The notes under the pieces: generated by a model | What the model was told of the DNA's origin: nothing | What the model saw: only the letters and a program-made list of their open reading frames with translations | The model's database searches: none | Origin: JAWKJY01 sp041393535 | GTDB taxonomy: Bacteria > Actinomycetota > Thermoleophilia > Gaiellales > Gaiellaceae | Direction: 5' to 3' | Length of the DNA: 64,000 nucleotides | Assembly (NCBI GenBank): GCA_041393535.1 | Contig: JAWKJY010000014.1 | Location: 1 to 64,000, forward strand | Shown: positions 52,694 through 62,599 of the stretch, piece after piece | Position numbering within the stretch: the stretch's first letter is position 1 | Layout: every line of letters begins with the position of its first letter | Translations under genes and position numbers: made by a program

Positions 52694-54096
52694 GCGCCGT
52701 CACCCAGCAGCCGCTGCAGCCGCCTGGCGTGCCGGGGTCGCGTGCGCCGCCGGACGACCTCGGACGCCTCGTCGAGGACGACGCGCCAGGCGAGCGGCCC
52801 GGGCTCGCCGAGCCGGTTGCGCGTGCCGGCGAGGAAGCCGCGGACGCCCGGGCTCGTCGCGAGCGAGGTCAGCCGCGGCGGGCCGACCGGCGCGGGCCGG
52901 CGCCCCTCGGGCGGGCCGGCGAGGTAGGCCGTCCGGGCGCGGTCGAGCGTTCCGAGCAGCGTGTCGATCGAGGCGTCGAACGAGTACGCGGCCCGCTCGG
53001 CCCGGGCGCGCTCGCTGCGCGCCCGGGTCCGGAGCTCCTCGTCGAGCGCGGCTCGCAGGCCCGGGTAGCCGCCGGGGCCGAGGTCGATGGCGATCCCGAG
53101 CCGCCGGGGCTCCTCGTAGCGGACGCAGCCGGGCCGCACGTCCGAGACGATCGGGAGCCCGCTGAGGACGTAGGTCGAGATCCGGTTCGGGATCGCGCCG
53201 CGGTCGTCGAGGTCGGGCCAGGGCAGGGGCCGCCCGAGGTAGGACCAGCCCGCGTCGTAGCGCGAGAACTCCTCGACCCACCGCTCCTTCGCCGCCCACA
53301 CCTCGGCCCTGCTCGCACCGACGGTCTGGAGCGAGCGGTGCACGTGCAGGTAGCGGCGCAGCAGCGCCCGCTCGCGGCGGGCGACGCGCGGCGACAGGTC
53401 GCGGACGATCATGCTCCAGGCCTCGTCGAAGCTGTTGCCGTAGACGTGGACGTGGATGCCCGCGCGGGCCGCCGCGACGTAGTCGATCCCGAACGGACGG
53501 CCGAGGCAGACCGTGTGCGGCTCCCCGTCCTCGTCGGAGAGGCGCGGCGCGAAGCGGTCGTGCATGAACTCGAGCTTGGGCCGGTCGCCGTCGAGATACG
53601 TGAGCACCTCGCAGTCCCCGACGACGTCGATGCCGGCGCCGCCCTGCGAGACCGGCGTGCGCCAGAAGACGTGCTTCTCCTCGTTGCAGATCACGTGCCC
53701 GTCGAGCGCCTGCGCGACCTCGAGGTCGACGTTGTGGACGTCGAAGCCCCAGTGGCGGACGATCGGCGCCGCGAACGACCCGCGCGCCCGCTCGGCGAGC
53801 AGGAAGCGCAGCACCGTCCAGGCGTCGCCGGGCTCGACCCCGGCCCGCGGCGGCGCCCAGATCCGGCGGTCGTAGACCTGGAAGAGGCTGTAGACGACGT
53901 CGATCCCCTCCTCCCGGATCACGCGCGGCGCGTCTGCCGCGGCGATCGTCCGGACGTTGCCGTCGAGGACCGGGTACGGGCCCTGGTCCCAGGCCATGCT
54001 GCGCGTCCAGACGGCCCAGAGCTCGTGCCCGCGCTCGACCAGCGAGAGCACCCGCTCCGGGTTCCAGGAGAGCGAGCCGACGAGTAGGATCCTCAC
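52690..54096 (-). CDS. Glycosyltransferase-like protein (GT-B fold)
   Basis: 468 residues. MRILLVGSLSWNPERVLSLVERGHE is a nucleotide-sugar-type start (cut here to RILLVGSLSWNPERV). The mid-part has PIVRHWGFDVHNVDLE and HVICNEEKHVFWR, the C-terminal half IPNRISTYVLSGLPIVSDVR, the usual donor-side region of GT-B enzymes in the CgeB-like group. It probably adds a sugar to a surface polymer. It is divergent from glf and shares a four-base overlap with the next gene. Confidence 0.72.
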   Translation of the reverse strand: MRILLVGSLSWNPERVLSLVERGHELWAVWTRSMAWDQGPYPVLDGNVRTIAAADAPRVIREEGIDVVYSLFQVYDRRIWAPPRAGVEPGDAWTVLRFLLAERARGSFAAPIVRHWGFDVHNVDLEVAQALDGHVICNEEKHVFWRTPVSQGGAGIDVVGDCEVLTYLDGDRPKLEFMHDRFAPRLSDEDGEPHTVCLGRPFGIDYVAAARAGIHVHVYGNSFDEAWSMIVRDLSPRVARRERALLRRYLHVHRSLQTVGASRAEVWAAKERWVEEFSRYDAGWSYLGRPLPWPDLDDRGAIPNRISTYVLSGLPIVSDVRPGCVRYEEPRRLGIAIDLGPGGYPGLRAALDEELRTRARSERARAERAAYSFDASIDTLLGTLDRARTAYLAGPPEGRRPAPVGPPRLTSLATSPGVRGFLAGTRNRLGEPGPLAWRVVLDEASEVVRRRTRPRHARRLQRLLGDGA

Positions 54097-54125
54097 CTTC
54101 GCAGGGGTTCCGCCGGGGAGGGTCG

Positions 54126-55331
54126 ATGCGCGTGGTCGTGGTCGGAGCGGGGTTCGCCGGCGCGTGCGCCGCGCACGTGCTCCGGGAGCGCTGCGGGGCC
54201 GAGGTCGTCGTGCTCGAGCGGGCGCCGGGGCCCGGCGGGATGCTCCGCACGCTGCGCACGCCCGAGGGCCTCCCGTACGAGTACGGCCCGCGCGTCGTCA
54301 GCGTCTTCCGCGGCACGCCGGACGCGCTGCCGTTCCTCCGCCGCTTCCTGGAGCTCGAGGAGCGCGCGATCTACCAGGGGACACGCCTCCTGCCGGAGTA
54401 CCCGGTCGTGCCGTTCCCGGTCGACCGGGCGAGCCTGCGCACGCTGCCCTGCGGCGAGGCGGTCGAGCGCGAGCTTGCGGACGTCCGCACGGGCGCCGAT
54501 CCTACCGGCGCGCGCGACCTGCGCGAGTTCCTCGAGGCGACGGTCGGCCCGACGCTCACCGCGCTCGCCTTCGAGGGCTTCAACCGGAAGTTCTGGGGCC
54601 GCCGGCTCGAGGAGATGCCAGCCGACTGGGGCCGGCTGCGTCGGCTCGACCGGATCGCCGAGACGGGCGACTTCCGCCTGCCGAGCGTCGCGCCGCACTA
54701 CTACCCGCGCGGCGGGTTCGAGCCGCTGTTCGACCAGCTGCTGGCGGGGCACGACGTCCGCTACGCGACCCCGGTGCTCGCCGTGGAGCCCGGCCCCGCC
54801 GTCGTCACCGCGGACGGGCGACTCGAGGCCGACCTCGTCGTCGCGACCGCGCCGCTCGACGCCCTGCTCGGCCACCGCTTCGGCGCGCTCGAGTGGCGCG
54901 GCTACCGCACGGAGGCCGAGGTCGTCGAGGACCCCGACGGGCTCGGCCGCGCGCCGGACGGGATCCCGTTCGCATGGCTCTACACGCCCTGGGCGGCGAC
55001 GCCCGTCTGCCGGACGACCGACTTCGGCGTCATCCACCACGGGCCCGCCCACGACGGGCCGCGCGTCGTCCTGCGCGAGATCGCCGGCGGCGGGGAGCCG
55101 ATGTACCCGGTCTGGTGGGAGGACGAGCGCTTCGCGCGCTACCTGGCGGCGGCGGCCGAGCTGCCCGGCCTCGTCCCGCTCGGCCGGCTCGGGCTCTACA
55201 AGTACGTCACCATCGACTCGACGTACGCGATGGTCGAGCGGCTGCTCGCGTCGCTCGACGACCTGCTCGGCGCAACCCCGGCCCGCCGGCTGGAGCTGCT
55301 CCACGCGCTCCGGGGCGACTGGACGAACTGA
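54126..55331 (+). CDS. glf: UDP-galactopyranose mutase family flavoprotein
   Basis: 401 residues. VVVVGAGFAGACAAHVLRE binds FAD, GPGGMLRTLRTPEGLPYEYGP is the Glf-like second block, and FNRKFWGRRLEEMPADW is the UGM motif. DFGVIHHGPA, YPVWWEDERFARY and the C-terminal GLYKYVTIDSTYAMVERLL match the family. UGM turns UDP-galactopyranose into UDP-galactofuranose for surface glycans. A GGGGAGGG site supports ATG 54126. The GT genes are divergent. Confidence 0.82.
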   Translation: MRVVVVGAGFAGACAAHVLRERCGAEVVVLERAPGPGGMLRTLRTPEGLPYEYGPRVVSVFRGTPDALPFLRRFLELEERAIYQGTRLLPEYPVVPFPVDRASLRTLPCGEAVERELADVRTGADPTGARDLREFLEATVGPTLTALAFEGFNRKFWGRRLEEMPADWGRLRRLDRIAETGDFRLPSVAPHYYPRGGFEPLFDQLLAGHDVRYATPVLAVEPGPAVVTADGRLEADLVVATAPLDALLGHRFGALEWRGYRTEAEVVEDPDGLGRAPDGIPFAWLYTPWAATPVCRTTDFGVIHHGPAHDGPRVVLREIAGGGEPMYPVWWEDERFARYLAAAAELPGLVPLGRLGLYKYVTIDSTYAMVERLLASLDDLLGATPARRLELLHALRGDWTN

Positions 55332-55476
55332 CCGCCGGGCGCAAGCGTCCGTGCGGACGCGCTGGCTCTTACCGAACTCTGCGCATCGGCTGAAGGACGT
55401 CTGAAGCCGGGGTGGTCTGATCCGGGTACAGCACTCGACCCACCTCGAACCGCCTCGACCCTCGGAGGTCCCCAGG

Positions 55477-56661
55477 ATGGAAGGCCAGCAGCATCGATTC
55501 GGCGGACGGCACCTGCTCGCCGTGGCCGCCCTCACCGCGGCCGTCGGCTCGGGCATCGGCGCCGGCGTCGTCGCGCTCGCGACGGACGGCGGGGGCGACG
55601 CCACGCCGGCCGCGCTCGCCTCGACGGCGGAGCCCGCGCCCGCGCCCGCGGCGCGGACGACCGTCCCCGTCGCCGACGAGGCGGGCGCGCTCTCGATCGG
55701 CGACATCTACGAGCAGGCCTCCGGCGGGGTCGTCGAGCTGAGCGTCACCGGCACCTCGCCGGGGGACACGTTCTCGCCCTTCGGCGACCAGCGCACGCAG
55801 GCGCAGGGCTCGGGCTTCGTGGCCGACGAGGACGGCAACATCGTCACGAACGCCCACGTCGTCTCGGGCGCCGACTCGGTCACCGTCACGTTCGCGAACG
55901 GCGACCAGGCGCCCGCCGAGGTCGTGGGCGTCGACGAGTCGAGCGACCTCGCGGTCGTCCGGGTCGACCCGTCCGCGACCGACCTCCAGCCCCTGGCCGT
56001 CGCCACGACCGACGACCTGAGGATCGGCGACGTCGTCGTCGCGATGGGCAGCCCGTTCGGGCTCGAGGGGACGATCACCGCGGGCATCGTCAGCGCCAAG
56101 GGCCGGACGATCGACTCGCCGAACGGCTACCCGATCCAGGACGCGATCCAGACGGACGCGGCGATCAACCACGGCAACTCGGGCGGCCCGCTGCTCGACG
56201 CGAACGGCGACGTCGTCGGCGTGAACGCGCAGATCGCGAGCGACTCCGGCGGCAACGAGGGCGTCGGCTTCGCGATCCCCGCGGAAACGGTCACGCGCGT
56301 GACGCAGCAGCTGATCGCCGGCGAGACGATCGGGCGCCCGTACCTCGGCGTCTCGCTCGTCACCGTCGACCAGGCGACCGCCGAGGAGCTCGGCATCCCG
56401 CAGGGCGCGCTGATCGGCGAGGTCAAGCCGTCGACCCCGGCGGCGGACGCGGGCCTGCAGGCGGGGACGCCGACCAACGGCCAGACGCTGCCGACCGACG
56501 CCGACGTGGTCACCGCGGTCGACGGCGAGCCCGTCGCGTCCTCCGACGAGCTGATCGCCGCGATCTCGGGCATGCAGCCCGGCGACACCGTGACCCTCAC
56601 CGTCTCGCGGAGCGGCGAGTCGCGCTCCGTCGACGTGACCCTCGGGACCAGGCCCGACTAG
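55477..56661 (+). CDS. HtrA/DegP-like S1C serine protease with PDZ domain
   Basis: 394 residues. An N-terminal anchor (LLAVAALTAAVGSGIGAGVVALA) leads to a Pro/Ala linker and the trypsin-like domain: His127 (NAHVV), Asp157 (SSDLAVV) and Ser235 (HGNSGGPL), all present. A PDZ domain spans about 295-390 (PYLGVSLVTVDQATAEELGI, VTAVDGEPVASSDEL, GDTVTLTVSRSGESR). It degrades or refolds envelope proteins in stress. AGGTCCC leads ATG 55477. Strong hairpins follow its stop. Confidence 0.93.
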   Translation: MEGQQHRFGGRHLLAVAALTAAVGSGIGAGVVALATDGGGDATPAALASTAEPAPAPAARTTVPVADEAGALSIGDIYEQASGGVVELSVTGTSPGDTFSPFGDQRTQAQGSGFVADEDGNIVTNAHVVSGADSVTVTFANGDQAPAEVVGVDESSDLAVVRVDPSATDLQPLAVATTDDLRIGDVVVAMGSPFGLEGTITAGIVSAKGRTIDSPNGYPIQDAIQTDAAINHGNSGGPLLDANGDVVGVNAQIASDSGGNEGVGFAIPAETVTRVTQQLIAGETIGRPYLGVSLVTVDQATAEELGIPQGALIGEVKPSTPAADAGLQAGTPTNGQTLPTDADVVTAVDGEPVASSDELIAAISGMQPGDTVTLTVSRSGESRSVDVTLGTRPD

Positions 56662-56674
56662 GTCCCAGCCCCGT

Positions 56675-56817
56675 CCGGCCCACGGCCGGTCAGGCGCGCC
56701 ACGACTCCTCCTCCCGTGGCCGCCCAGCACACGGCGGGCGGGCGCCCCGCTGCCCGCACGTCCCGCCCGCCGTCTCCTCCCGCGGCCGACGCCGCCCCTC
56801 CCCGGGGCGGCGTCGGC
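56675..56817. terminator. Bidirectional terminator hairpins
   Basis: CCGGCC-CAC-GGCCGG at 56675-56689 is followed by a perfect 14-bp stem GCCGACGCCGCCCC/GGGGCGGCGTCGGC (56785-56817) with a 5-nt loop. It lies between the converging htrA-like gene and the secreted-protein gene and can stop both. Confidence 0.6.
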
Positions 56818-56826
56818 ACGGGGGCC

Positions 56827-58764
56827 TCAGAGCGGCGAGCCGTCCGGCCGCACCCGCTGCAGGGTCAGCTCGTAGGCCCACGCCGCCGACATGTGCCCGG
56901 GAACGCTGCCGGTGCGCAGGGTGTCGACCCACTCGTACGAGCCCGTGAAGGTCAGCGTGATCGGGTCGCGCGAGGCGAGCAGCGCGCGCGGCACGACCTG
57001 CGTCTGCTGCGCCTGCGGGAGCGCGGCCCACTCGTAGACGTGGCACTCGTCGTCGCCCGCGTCCTGGAAGCCGACGGTCGGCGACTCGAGCGCCCAGGTG
57101 AGCGTCGCCTCGCTCGATCCCTGCGGGACGTCGACGTCGACGGCGATCCGATGTTCGCCCCCGAACGGCCGGTCGGGGATCGCGACCTCGCAGGGGACGT
57201 AGCCGGTCAGGTCCTCGTAGCGGCAGCCGCGCAGGACGTGGCCGACGACGCGCGCCGTGCTCGTGATCGCCTCGAGCGAGCCCGCCAGGTCGCTCCCGGA
57301 CGTCGCCGCGAGCGTGCCGCCGTCGAGGTCGGCCGCGTGCGGCGTCGACTCGCCGCGGAACGTCCGCGTGCCCGAGATCGTCCCGCACAGGATCGACGGC
57401 GCCGTGACGAGCACGGATTCCTCCCGGAAGCTGGCCGAGACGACGACGTAGCGGTACGGCGGCCCGTCGGCGGCCCGCGCGACGACGTCCAGGCTGGACA
57501 GGGCCCGGCCGCGCCTCGACGTGCCCTGCGCGACCACCTCGCCCTTCCCTGCCTTCGCCGGCGCGGTCACCGCAACCGTCCCGGTCGTGTCGACCGCAGG
57601 CGCCGAGATCGCCGCATCGCCGACCGCGACGAGGCCGAGGCGGAGCGGCACGACGCTCCCGTCGCGCGCCCGGACCTCGAGCTGCACGGGGCTCGACGCG
57701 CCCGCATCCAGCACGTGCCCCGGATCGTCGACCCCGCCGGGCGTCCAGACGACGTCGAGGCAGGCGGCGGAGTCGTACCAGTGGATCCTCGCCAGCCGCA
57801 TCCCGGTGTCCAGGCTCTCCTTCGCGGACGTCATCCCCTCGACGAACGCGCGCAGGATCGGGTCGGCGGGATCGAGCGCGATGCGGCCCTTCGGCCCCCA
57901 GAGACCCAGCTCGCGCAGCGTGCCGGCGGTCAGCCAGTCGCCGACGTCGGCACCCGAGCCCGTCACGCCCGTCAGACGCGCGAAGCCGCGGAAGCTGCGG
58001 GTCGGGTGGTGACGGACGAGCTTGTCGCCGCGCCGGTCGTCCCCACCCGACTGGACGGTGAAGCGGAACTCGAGGTCGGTGCTCGCGACCAGCGCGTCGT
58101 CGCCGACGTGGGCGACGGCGTCGACGCGCACGAGCATCCGCTGGAAGCGCGTCTCGACCAGGCCGCCGGGCGAGCGCCCGACCGTGCGGTCGTCGATCCC
58201 ACTCTCGGCCCAGCCGACGACCTCGCCGGCCGCGGTCGGGCAGCGCGCCACGACGTGCCGCTGGACGATGCCGCGGGTGACCTGCGCCGAGACGCCGTCC
58301 TTCGTGATCGTCTGGCTCGTCTCGATCTCGCCGCCGGTGAGGATCGACACGTCGTCGTCGCCCTCGACGGGGACCTGGCGCACGACCGGGTCGGAGACCG
58401 ACGGCGGCGCGGTGGCCGCCTGCACCGTGCGCGGCTGCGCGAGCGGGGCCGCGAGGAGGACGGCCGCCAGACGCGCCGACGCCCTGCGGCGCGGCCCGGC
58501 GAGCGGCAGGTCGTCGGCCGGCAGGCCGAGCGCGCGCCGCAGCGCCGGCGACCCGGCGCGGACGAGCAGGGCGCGCGTCAACGCGCTGCCGGTCGTCCTC
58601 GGGAACGCCGATCGCAGCCGCGCGAGCGAGAGGCACTGGATCTTCCCGCTCACCCGCACGCTCGTCGTCCCGGCCGGGCACGCCGCCGCGCCGCTCGCCG
58701 ACGGGCCGCCGAGCAGGGCTGCCCCGGCCGCGAGCGCGGCCAGTCCTCCGATCAGTCGCCGCAT
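56827..58764 (-). CDS. Secreted protein of unknown function
   Basis: 645 residues. Signal peptide (LIGGLAALAAGAALLGGPSASG), then CPAGTTSVRVSGKIQCLSL and a long beta-rich region. Paired Cys near both ends (CGTISGTR, RGCRYEDLTGYVPCE) suggest disulfides. No family is recognised. ATG 58764 overlaps the small upstream ORF by 13 bases. Its large size and export suggest a surface or matrix role; this is inference. Confidence 0.75.
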   Translation of the reverse strand: MRRLIGGLAALAAGAALLGGPSASGAAACPAGTTSVRVSGKIQCLSLARLRSAFPRTTGSALTRALLVRAGSPALRRALGLPADDLPLAGPRRRASARLAAVLLAAPLAQPRTVQAATAPPSVSDPVVRQVPVEGDDDVSILTGGEIETSQTITKDGVSAQVTRGIVQRHVVARCPTAAGEVVGWAESGIDDRTVGRSPGGLVETRFQRMLVRVDAVAHVGDDALVASTDLEFRFTVQSGGDDRRGDKLVRHHPTRSFRGFARLTGVTGSGADVGDWLTAGTLRELGLWGPKGRIALDPADPILRAFVEGMTSAKESLDTGMRLARIHWYDSAACLDVVWTPGGVDDPGHVLDAGASSPVQLEVRARDGSVVPLRLGLVAVGDAAISAPAVDTTGTVAVTAPAKAGKGEVVAQGTSRRGRALSSLDVVARAADGPPYRYVVVSASFREESVLVTAPSILCGTISGTRTFRGESTPHAADLDGGTLAATSGSDLAGSLEAITSTARVVGHVLRGCRYEDLTGYVPCEVAIPDRPFGGEHRIAVDVDVPQGSSEATLTWALESPTVGFQDAGDDECHVYEWAALPQAQQTQVVPRALLASRDPITLTFTGSYEWVDTLRTGSVPGHMSAAWAYELTLQRVRPDGSPL

Positions 58765-58946
58765 GGCGTCTCCTCCTCCCGGGGCGCTGACGCCCGCGTC
58801 TCCCCGAGCGCCTCGTCGAGCGCGGCGAGCAGGCCGATCCGGCCGACGAACGGCGTCCTCGCGCCGTCCGGCCGGACGAGCTCGCCGTGCAGCGACTCGC
58901 CCTCGACCTCCACCTCGATCCACAGGCGCATGCCGTCCGGTTCCAT
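58752..58946 (-). CDS. Small acidic protein coupled to the secreted protein
   Basis: 64 residues starting MEPDGMRLWIEVEVEGESLH at ATG 58946 and ending in PREEETPCGD, beta then helical, no known motif. Its end overlaps the start of the secreted-protein gene, so it is translated first in the same operon. A similar frame extends to 58976 but lacks a better start. Confidence 0.5.
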   Translation of the reverse strand: MEPDGMRLWIEVEVEGESLHGELVRPDGARTPFVGRIGLLAALDEALGETRASAPREEETPCGD

Positions 58947-59044
58947 GCCGCCAGCCTGCTGCGCGCGGGCGCGCACGGCATCGAGGCGACCACCGGACGT
59001 GCACCCCGAACTTCGGGGGGACGCCCCCTAGGGGGTCGGCGGCG

Positions 59045-59587
59045 TCAGGCGCGCCAGTGCGCGCCGACGTTGATCGCGAGCAGCGTGCACGGCGCCTCGC
59101 CCGTCGCCCGCCAGGCGTGCCGCGTCGCGTTCTGGACGATCGTGTCGCCCGGCCCGAGCGGCACGGCGACCTCGTCGTCCAGCAGCAGCTCGCACGTGCC
59201 CGAGACCACGAGCAGCAGGTCGACGGTCTCCGAGCGGTGGAACGGCGCGTCGTCCTCCGCGATCAGGTCGAACAGCCCCGGGAGCTTCTCGTCCGCCTCG
59301 GCGCGGGCGGCCGCGAGCGCCTCGCCGGCGAGCGGCGGCGGGGCCTCGGCCGTCGGCGCAGGCAGCGTGAAGAGCAGGAAGCGGTAGCCGCCCGGACCCG
59401 GGAACCAGCCCGGCGCGGGCGGGCGCGCGCCGTCGTCCGGGAACGTCGGGGTCTCGTCGCCGCCCCAGAGCGAGTGGAACTCGGCGCCGGGCCAGAGCGC
59501 GATCTCGATCGGCTCGACCTGCTCGTCGCTCGCGACGACCGACCGTCCGTCCGCCGTGTGGCCGGTGACCACGCGCCTGACCCGCAT
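59045..59587 (-). CDS. Cupin-domain protein
   Basis: 180 residues. The cupin motifs are PFHRSETVDLLLVVSGTCELLLDD (cut as HRSETVDLLLVVSG) and LGPGDTIVQNATRHAWRATG, giving His, Glu and His metal ligands of a small double-stranded beta-helix. The N-terminal third is a separate strand region with WGGDETPTFPDDG. Possible dioxygenase or sugar-binding role; no substrate. GAGGAGGAGCG precedes ATG 59587. Confidence 0.85.
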   Translation of the reverse strand: MRVRRVVTGHTADGRSVVASDEQVEPIEIALWPGAEFHSLWGGDETPTFPDDGARPPAPGWFPGPGGYRFLLFTLPAPTAEAPPPLAGEALAAARAEADEKLPGLFDLIAEDDAPFHRSETVDLLLVVSGTCELLLDDEVAVPLGPGDTIVQNATRHAWRATGEAPCTLLAINVGAHWRA

Positions 59588-59612
59588 CGCTCCTCCTCTC
59601 GCGCTCCGCCGG

Positions 59613-60608
59613 CTACGCGCCCGGAGCGAGTGCCTCCAGGGTGTAGCGCATCAGCTCGACCGGCGCCCCCGGCGGCAGCAGGACGAGCGGCTCGTCAGCC
59701 CCGGCGGCGGCCCAGCGCGCGAGTCCCTCCCGCCCGGCGGCCGCGTCGCCCCAGATCGCCTCGCCCTCGAGCAGCCGCTCGGCCGCAGGCGGGACGATCC
59801 CGTCGGTCGGCTTCGCGTTCGCCTGCCGGATCGCCTCGATCTCGTCGGCGAAGCCGAGCCCGGCGACGAAGGAGGCGTAGAAGTCGCCCATCGCGAGGAC
59901 GTAGAACGAGAGCATCCGCGCCACCCACTCGCGCGACGCGTCCCCGTCCGGCGACAGCAGCGTCGGGATCGACGGCGCGACCGCGATCCGCTCGCCGAGG
60001 GAGTCGTCGCGCCGCGCGCGGCCGCGCTCGATCCGCTCGACGAAGCCGCCGAGGTGCGCGTGCGGCACGAGGTACGGGAGCCACCCGTCGCCGAGCTCGC
60101 CGGTCAGCTCGAGCGCGGCCGGGCCGAGCGTGGCGAGGTAGATCGGCGTGTCGGGGGCCGCGGGCATCCCCAGGCGAAGCGCCCGCGCCTCCCGCCCGAG
60201 CGGGATCCGCTCGCCGCGCAGGAGCGCGCGCGTCTGGACGACCGTCCGGCGCAGCCGCGCGAGCGGCCGGTCGAAGTCGACGTCGTGGAACCCCTCGGCG
60301 AGCGCGCGGGAGCTGGTGCCGAGGCCGAGCACGAAGCGGCCGCCCGTCTGCTCCTGCAGCGTCGCGGTCGACATCGCGAGCGTCCCGGGCGTCCGCGTCC
60401 AGATCGAGACGATCGTCGGGATCAGCCGTAGCCGCTCGGTTCGCGCGCCGACCTCGGCGAGCGAGAGGAACGCATCGCGCCCCCACGCCTCGCCGACGCA
60501 GAAGGCGTCGTAGCCGAGCCGGTCGGCAAGCACGGCCAGCTCGAGCACGACCTCGCGGCGGGTCTCGAGCGGGCTGACGTGGACGCCGACGCGCACGGGG
60601 GCCGACAC
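59613..60608 (-). CDS. LLM-class (F420-dependent type) oxidoreductase
   Basis: 331 residues. VRVGVHVSPLETRREVVLEL, YDAFCVGEAWGRDAFLSL, LRLIPTIVSIWTRTPGTLAM, GRFVLGLGTSSRALAEGFHD and IYLATLGPAALELTGELGDG are the luciferase-like series. A second such enzyme lies at 41636-42700. GTG 60608 shares a base with the TAG of the upstream DsbA-like gene. Confidence 0.9.
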   Translation of the reverse strand: MSAPVRVGVHVSPLETRREVVLELAVLADRLGYDAFCVGEAWGRDAFLSLAEVGARTERLRLIPTIVSIWTRTPGTLAMSTATLQEQTGGRFVLGLGTSSRALAEGFHDVDFDRPLARLRRTVVQTRALLRGERIPLGREARALRLGMPAAPDTPIYLATLGPAALELTGELGDGWLPYLVPHAHLGGFVERIERGRARRDDSLGERIAVAPSIPTLLSPDGDASREWVARMLSFYVLAMGDFYASFVAGLGFADEIEAIRQANAKPTDGIVPPAAERLLEGEAIWGDAAAGREGLARWAAAGADEPLVLLPPGAPVELMRYTLEALAPGA

Positions 60609-61488
60609 TACCCGGCGAGCGACCAGATCGCGTCGCTGCCGAGTGGCGTTCGCACGGCGACGCCCTCCGCGGCCAGCTCGAGCAGGGCCAGCTCGGCGGC
60701 CTTGCGGTCGGGATCGTCGTTCCCGTGCGTGAGCAGCGCCGCCACCTCCTGCGTCGTCAGGCCCTCGCGGTAGCGCTCGAGCAGCGGCAGGGGCCCCTCG
60801 GGCGGCTCGTGCCGGGTGAGCGTCGGGTCGACGTTCGCGATCACGACGTCGTAGGCGCCGGTGGGCTGGAAGCCGCCGGCCTCCAGGCGCCGGCCGTCCT
60901 TCTCCGCGATCAGCGAGGGCGCCGTGTAGCGGACGGGGCCGTCCGTCTGGGCGGCCTTGCCCTGCAGCTCGGTCGGCGAGCCGGCCGCCGTCCGGGCCTC
61001 GGCCCGGTCGCGCTCGTACGCCTCGACGACCCCGGGTCGTCGAGCAGCGAGACGACTCGCTCGGCGTCGATCCAGGGCACGTCGCGGATCGCGGCGAGGA
61101 TGGCGGCGTCCTCGTCGAGCAGCCCGGGCGTCGTGAACCAGCCGAACTGGAGCGCGCGGAAGACCAGCCACTCGGAGCCCGGCTGGAGCAGCCGCGCCGC
61201 GGCGATCGCCCGGCACGCGCGCCCCGTCCCGACGACGCGGGCACGCGGCGTCGTCCCGAACGGCATCCCGAACCGCGTCCGGAAGGTCACGTAGCCGCGG
61301 CTCATCGAGAACGGCGTGTAGCCCCGGTCGAGGTACTGCTGCGCGACCTCGGTCAGGCCGATCAGCACGAGCCGCCACTCGAGCTGCTCCCGGTAGCGCC
61401 AGTCGATCACCCGCAGCGAGGGCGCCGCCGAGTACGCCCAGGGGCAGCCGGGATCGCTGTGGACGGTGACCTGGACGGGCTGGGACAT
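60608..61488 (-). pseudogene. DsbA-family (2-hydroxychromene isomerase type) thioredoxin-fold protein, one frameshift
   Basis: The first frame (61488 to about 61040) gives QVTVHSDPGCPWAYSAAPSL, a thioredoxin-fold start with CPWA at the redox position, followed by FGMPFGTTPRARVVGTGRAC and GWFTTPGLLDEDAAIL. A one-base shift in the run CCCGGGG near 61036 moves to the frame VVEAYERDRAEARTAAGSPT, which ends DAIWSLAG at 60608. Such proteins include DsbA-like oxidoreductases acting on small molecules. With CPWA the second Cys is missing. Probably a sequence error. Confidence 0.7.
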
Positions 61489-61559
61489 GCTGGGCGGACC
61501 TCCGGGCGGCGACGGCTGGGCCGAGGAAGTCTGCCCGAACGCGCCCGCGCTGGAACGGC

Positions 61560-62522
61560 AGCCGTGCGCCGCGCGCCCGAGGCGGTCGCGCACGGCGACG
61601 CCGGGATCCCGTCGGCCGGCGGCGGGACGACGACGAGGACGTCGACGCCGCGTCGGTCGGCCTCGCGCAGGCGGTCGTAGAGCGCGCGCGCGTACGCCTC
61701 GGGCGATCCGGCCGGCTCGAGCGCGGCGACCCCGGGCGGCGGCTCGAAGGCGCCGGGCGCCAGCAGCGCGACCGTGCGCCCCTCGCCGGCGAGCGCGGCC
61801 GCCCGCGCGAGCGCGCCGTCCACGTCCTCGACGATCTCGACGCGCGCGGCCGGCGCGTAGTGCGAGGCGAGCATCCCCGGCGCCCGCGCGGGCCCGCGGG
61901 CGATGCGGTCGACGGGCCCGCCGAGGACCGCCTCGATCTCCCCGGCGTCCAGCCCGCCCGGGCGCAGCACCTGGGGCGGCTCGACCGTCAGGTCGAGGAC
62001 GGTCGACTCGACGCCGACCTCGGTCGGCCCGCCGTCGAGCACGGCGTCGACGAGCCCGTCGAGCTCCTCGCGGACGTGCTCGGCGCGCGTGGGCGAGACC
62101 CGGCCGAAGCGGTTCGCCGAGGGCCCGACGAGCGGCCCCGTGCGGCCGATCAGCGCAAGCGCGACCGGGTGGGCGGGGACGCGCAGCGCGACCGTGTCGC
62201 GGCCGCCCGTGACGACGTCCGGCACCTCGGGCGCGGCGCAGCACGAGCGTCAGCGGCCCCGGCCAGCAGGCCGCCGGCGAGGCCGGCGCGCGGCCTCCGG
62301 CACGTCGAGCGCGAGCGCGAGCGCCTGCTCCGCCGACGCGCAGTGGACGATCAGCGGGTGGTCGGCCGGTCGGCCCTTGGCCGCGAAGACGCGCCGCACC
62401 GCCGCCGGGTCGAGCGCGTCGGCGCCGAGCCCGTAGACCGTCTCCGTCGGGAAGGCGACCAGCCCACCGCGCCGGATCAGCGCGGCGGCGCGCTCGATCT
62501 CGTCCGTCGTCGTCACCGGCAC
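61560..62522 (-). pseudogene. Threonylcarbamoyl-AMP synthase (Sua5/YrdC type), several frameshifts
   Basis: The product makes threonylcarbamoyl-AMP for the t6A base of tRNA. Frame 1 (from GTG 62522) has IRRGGLVAFPTETVYGLGAD and KGRPADHPLIVH, the YrdC core. Frame 2 gives CWPGPLTLVLRRA near 62260. Frame 3 (from 62225) gives GPLVGPSANRFGRVSPTRAE, LDGGPTEVGVESTVLDLT and the Sua5 domain GMLASHYAPAARVEIVED. Frame switches occur near 62290, 62235 and 61605, and the end is not clear (placed near 61560). The number of indels in such a conserved gene indicates errors in this part of the sequence. Confidence 0.7.
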
Positions 62523-62599
62523 ATGATCGCCGAGGCTTGACGCTGTCGGCCCCCGGTGTGAAGGTTGAGTGGTCAGCAGGTCGACGGGAGGAGCAGCAG

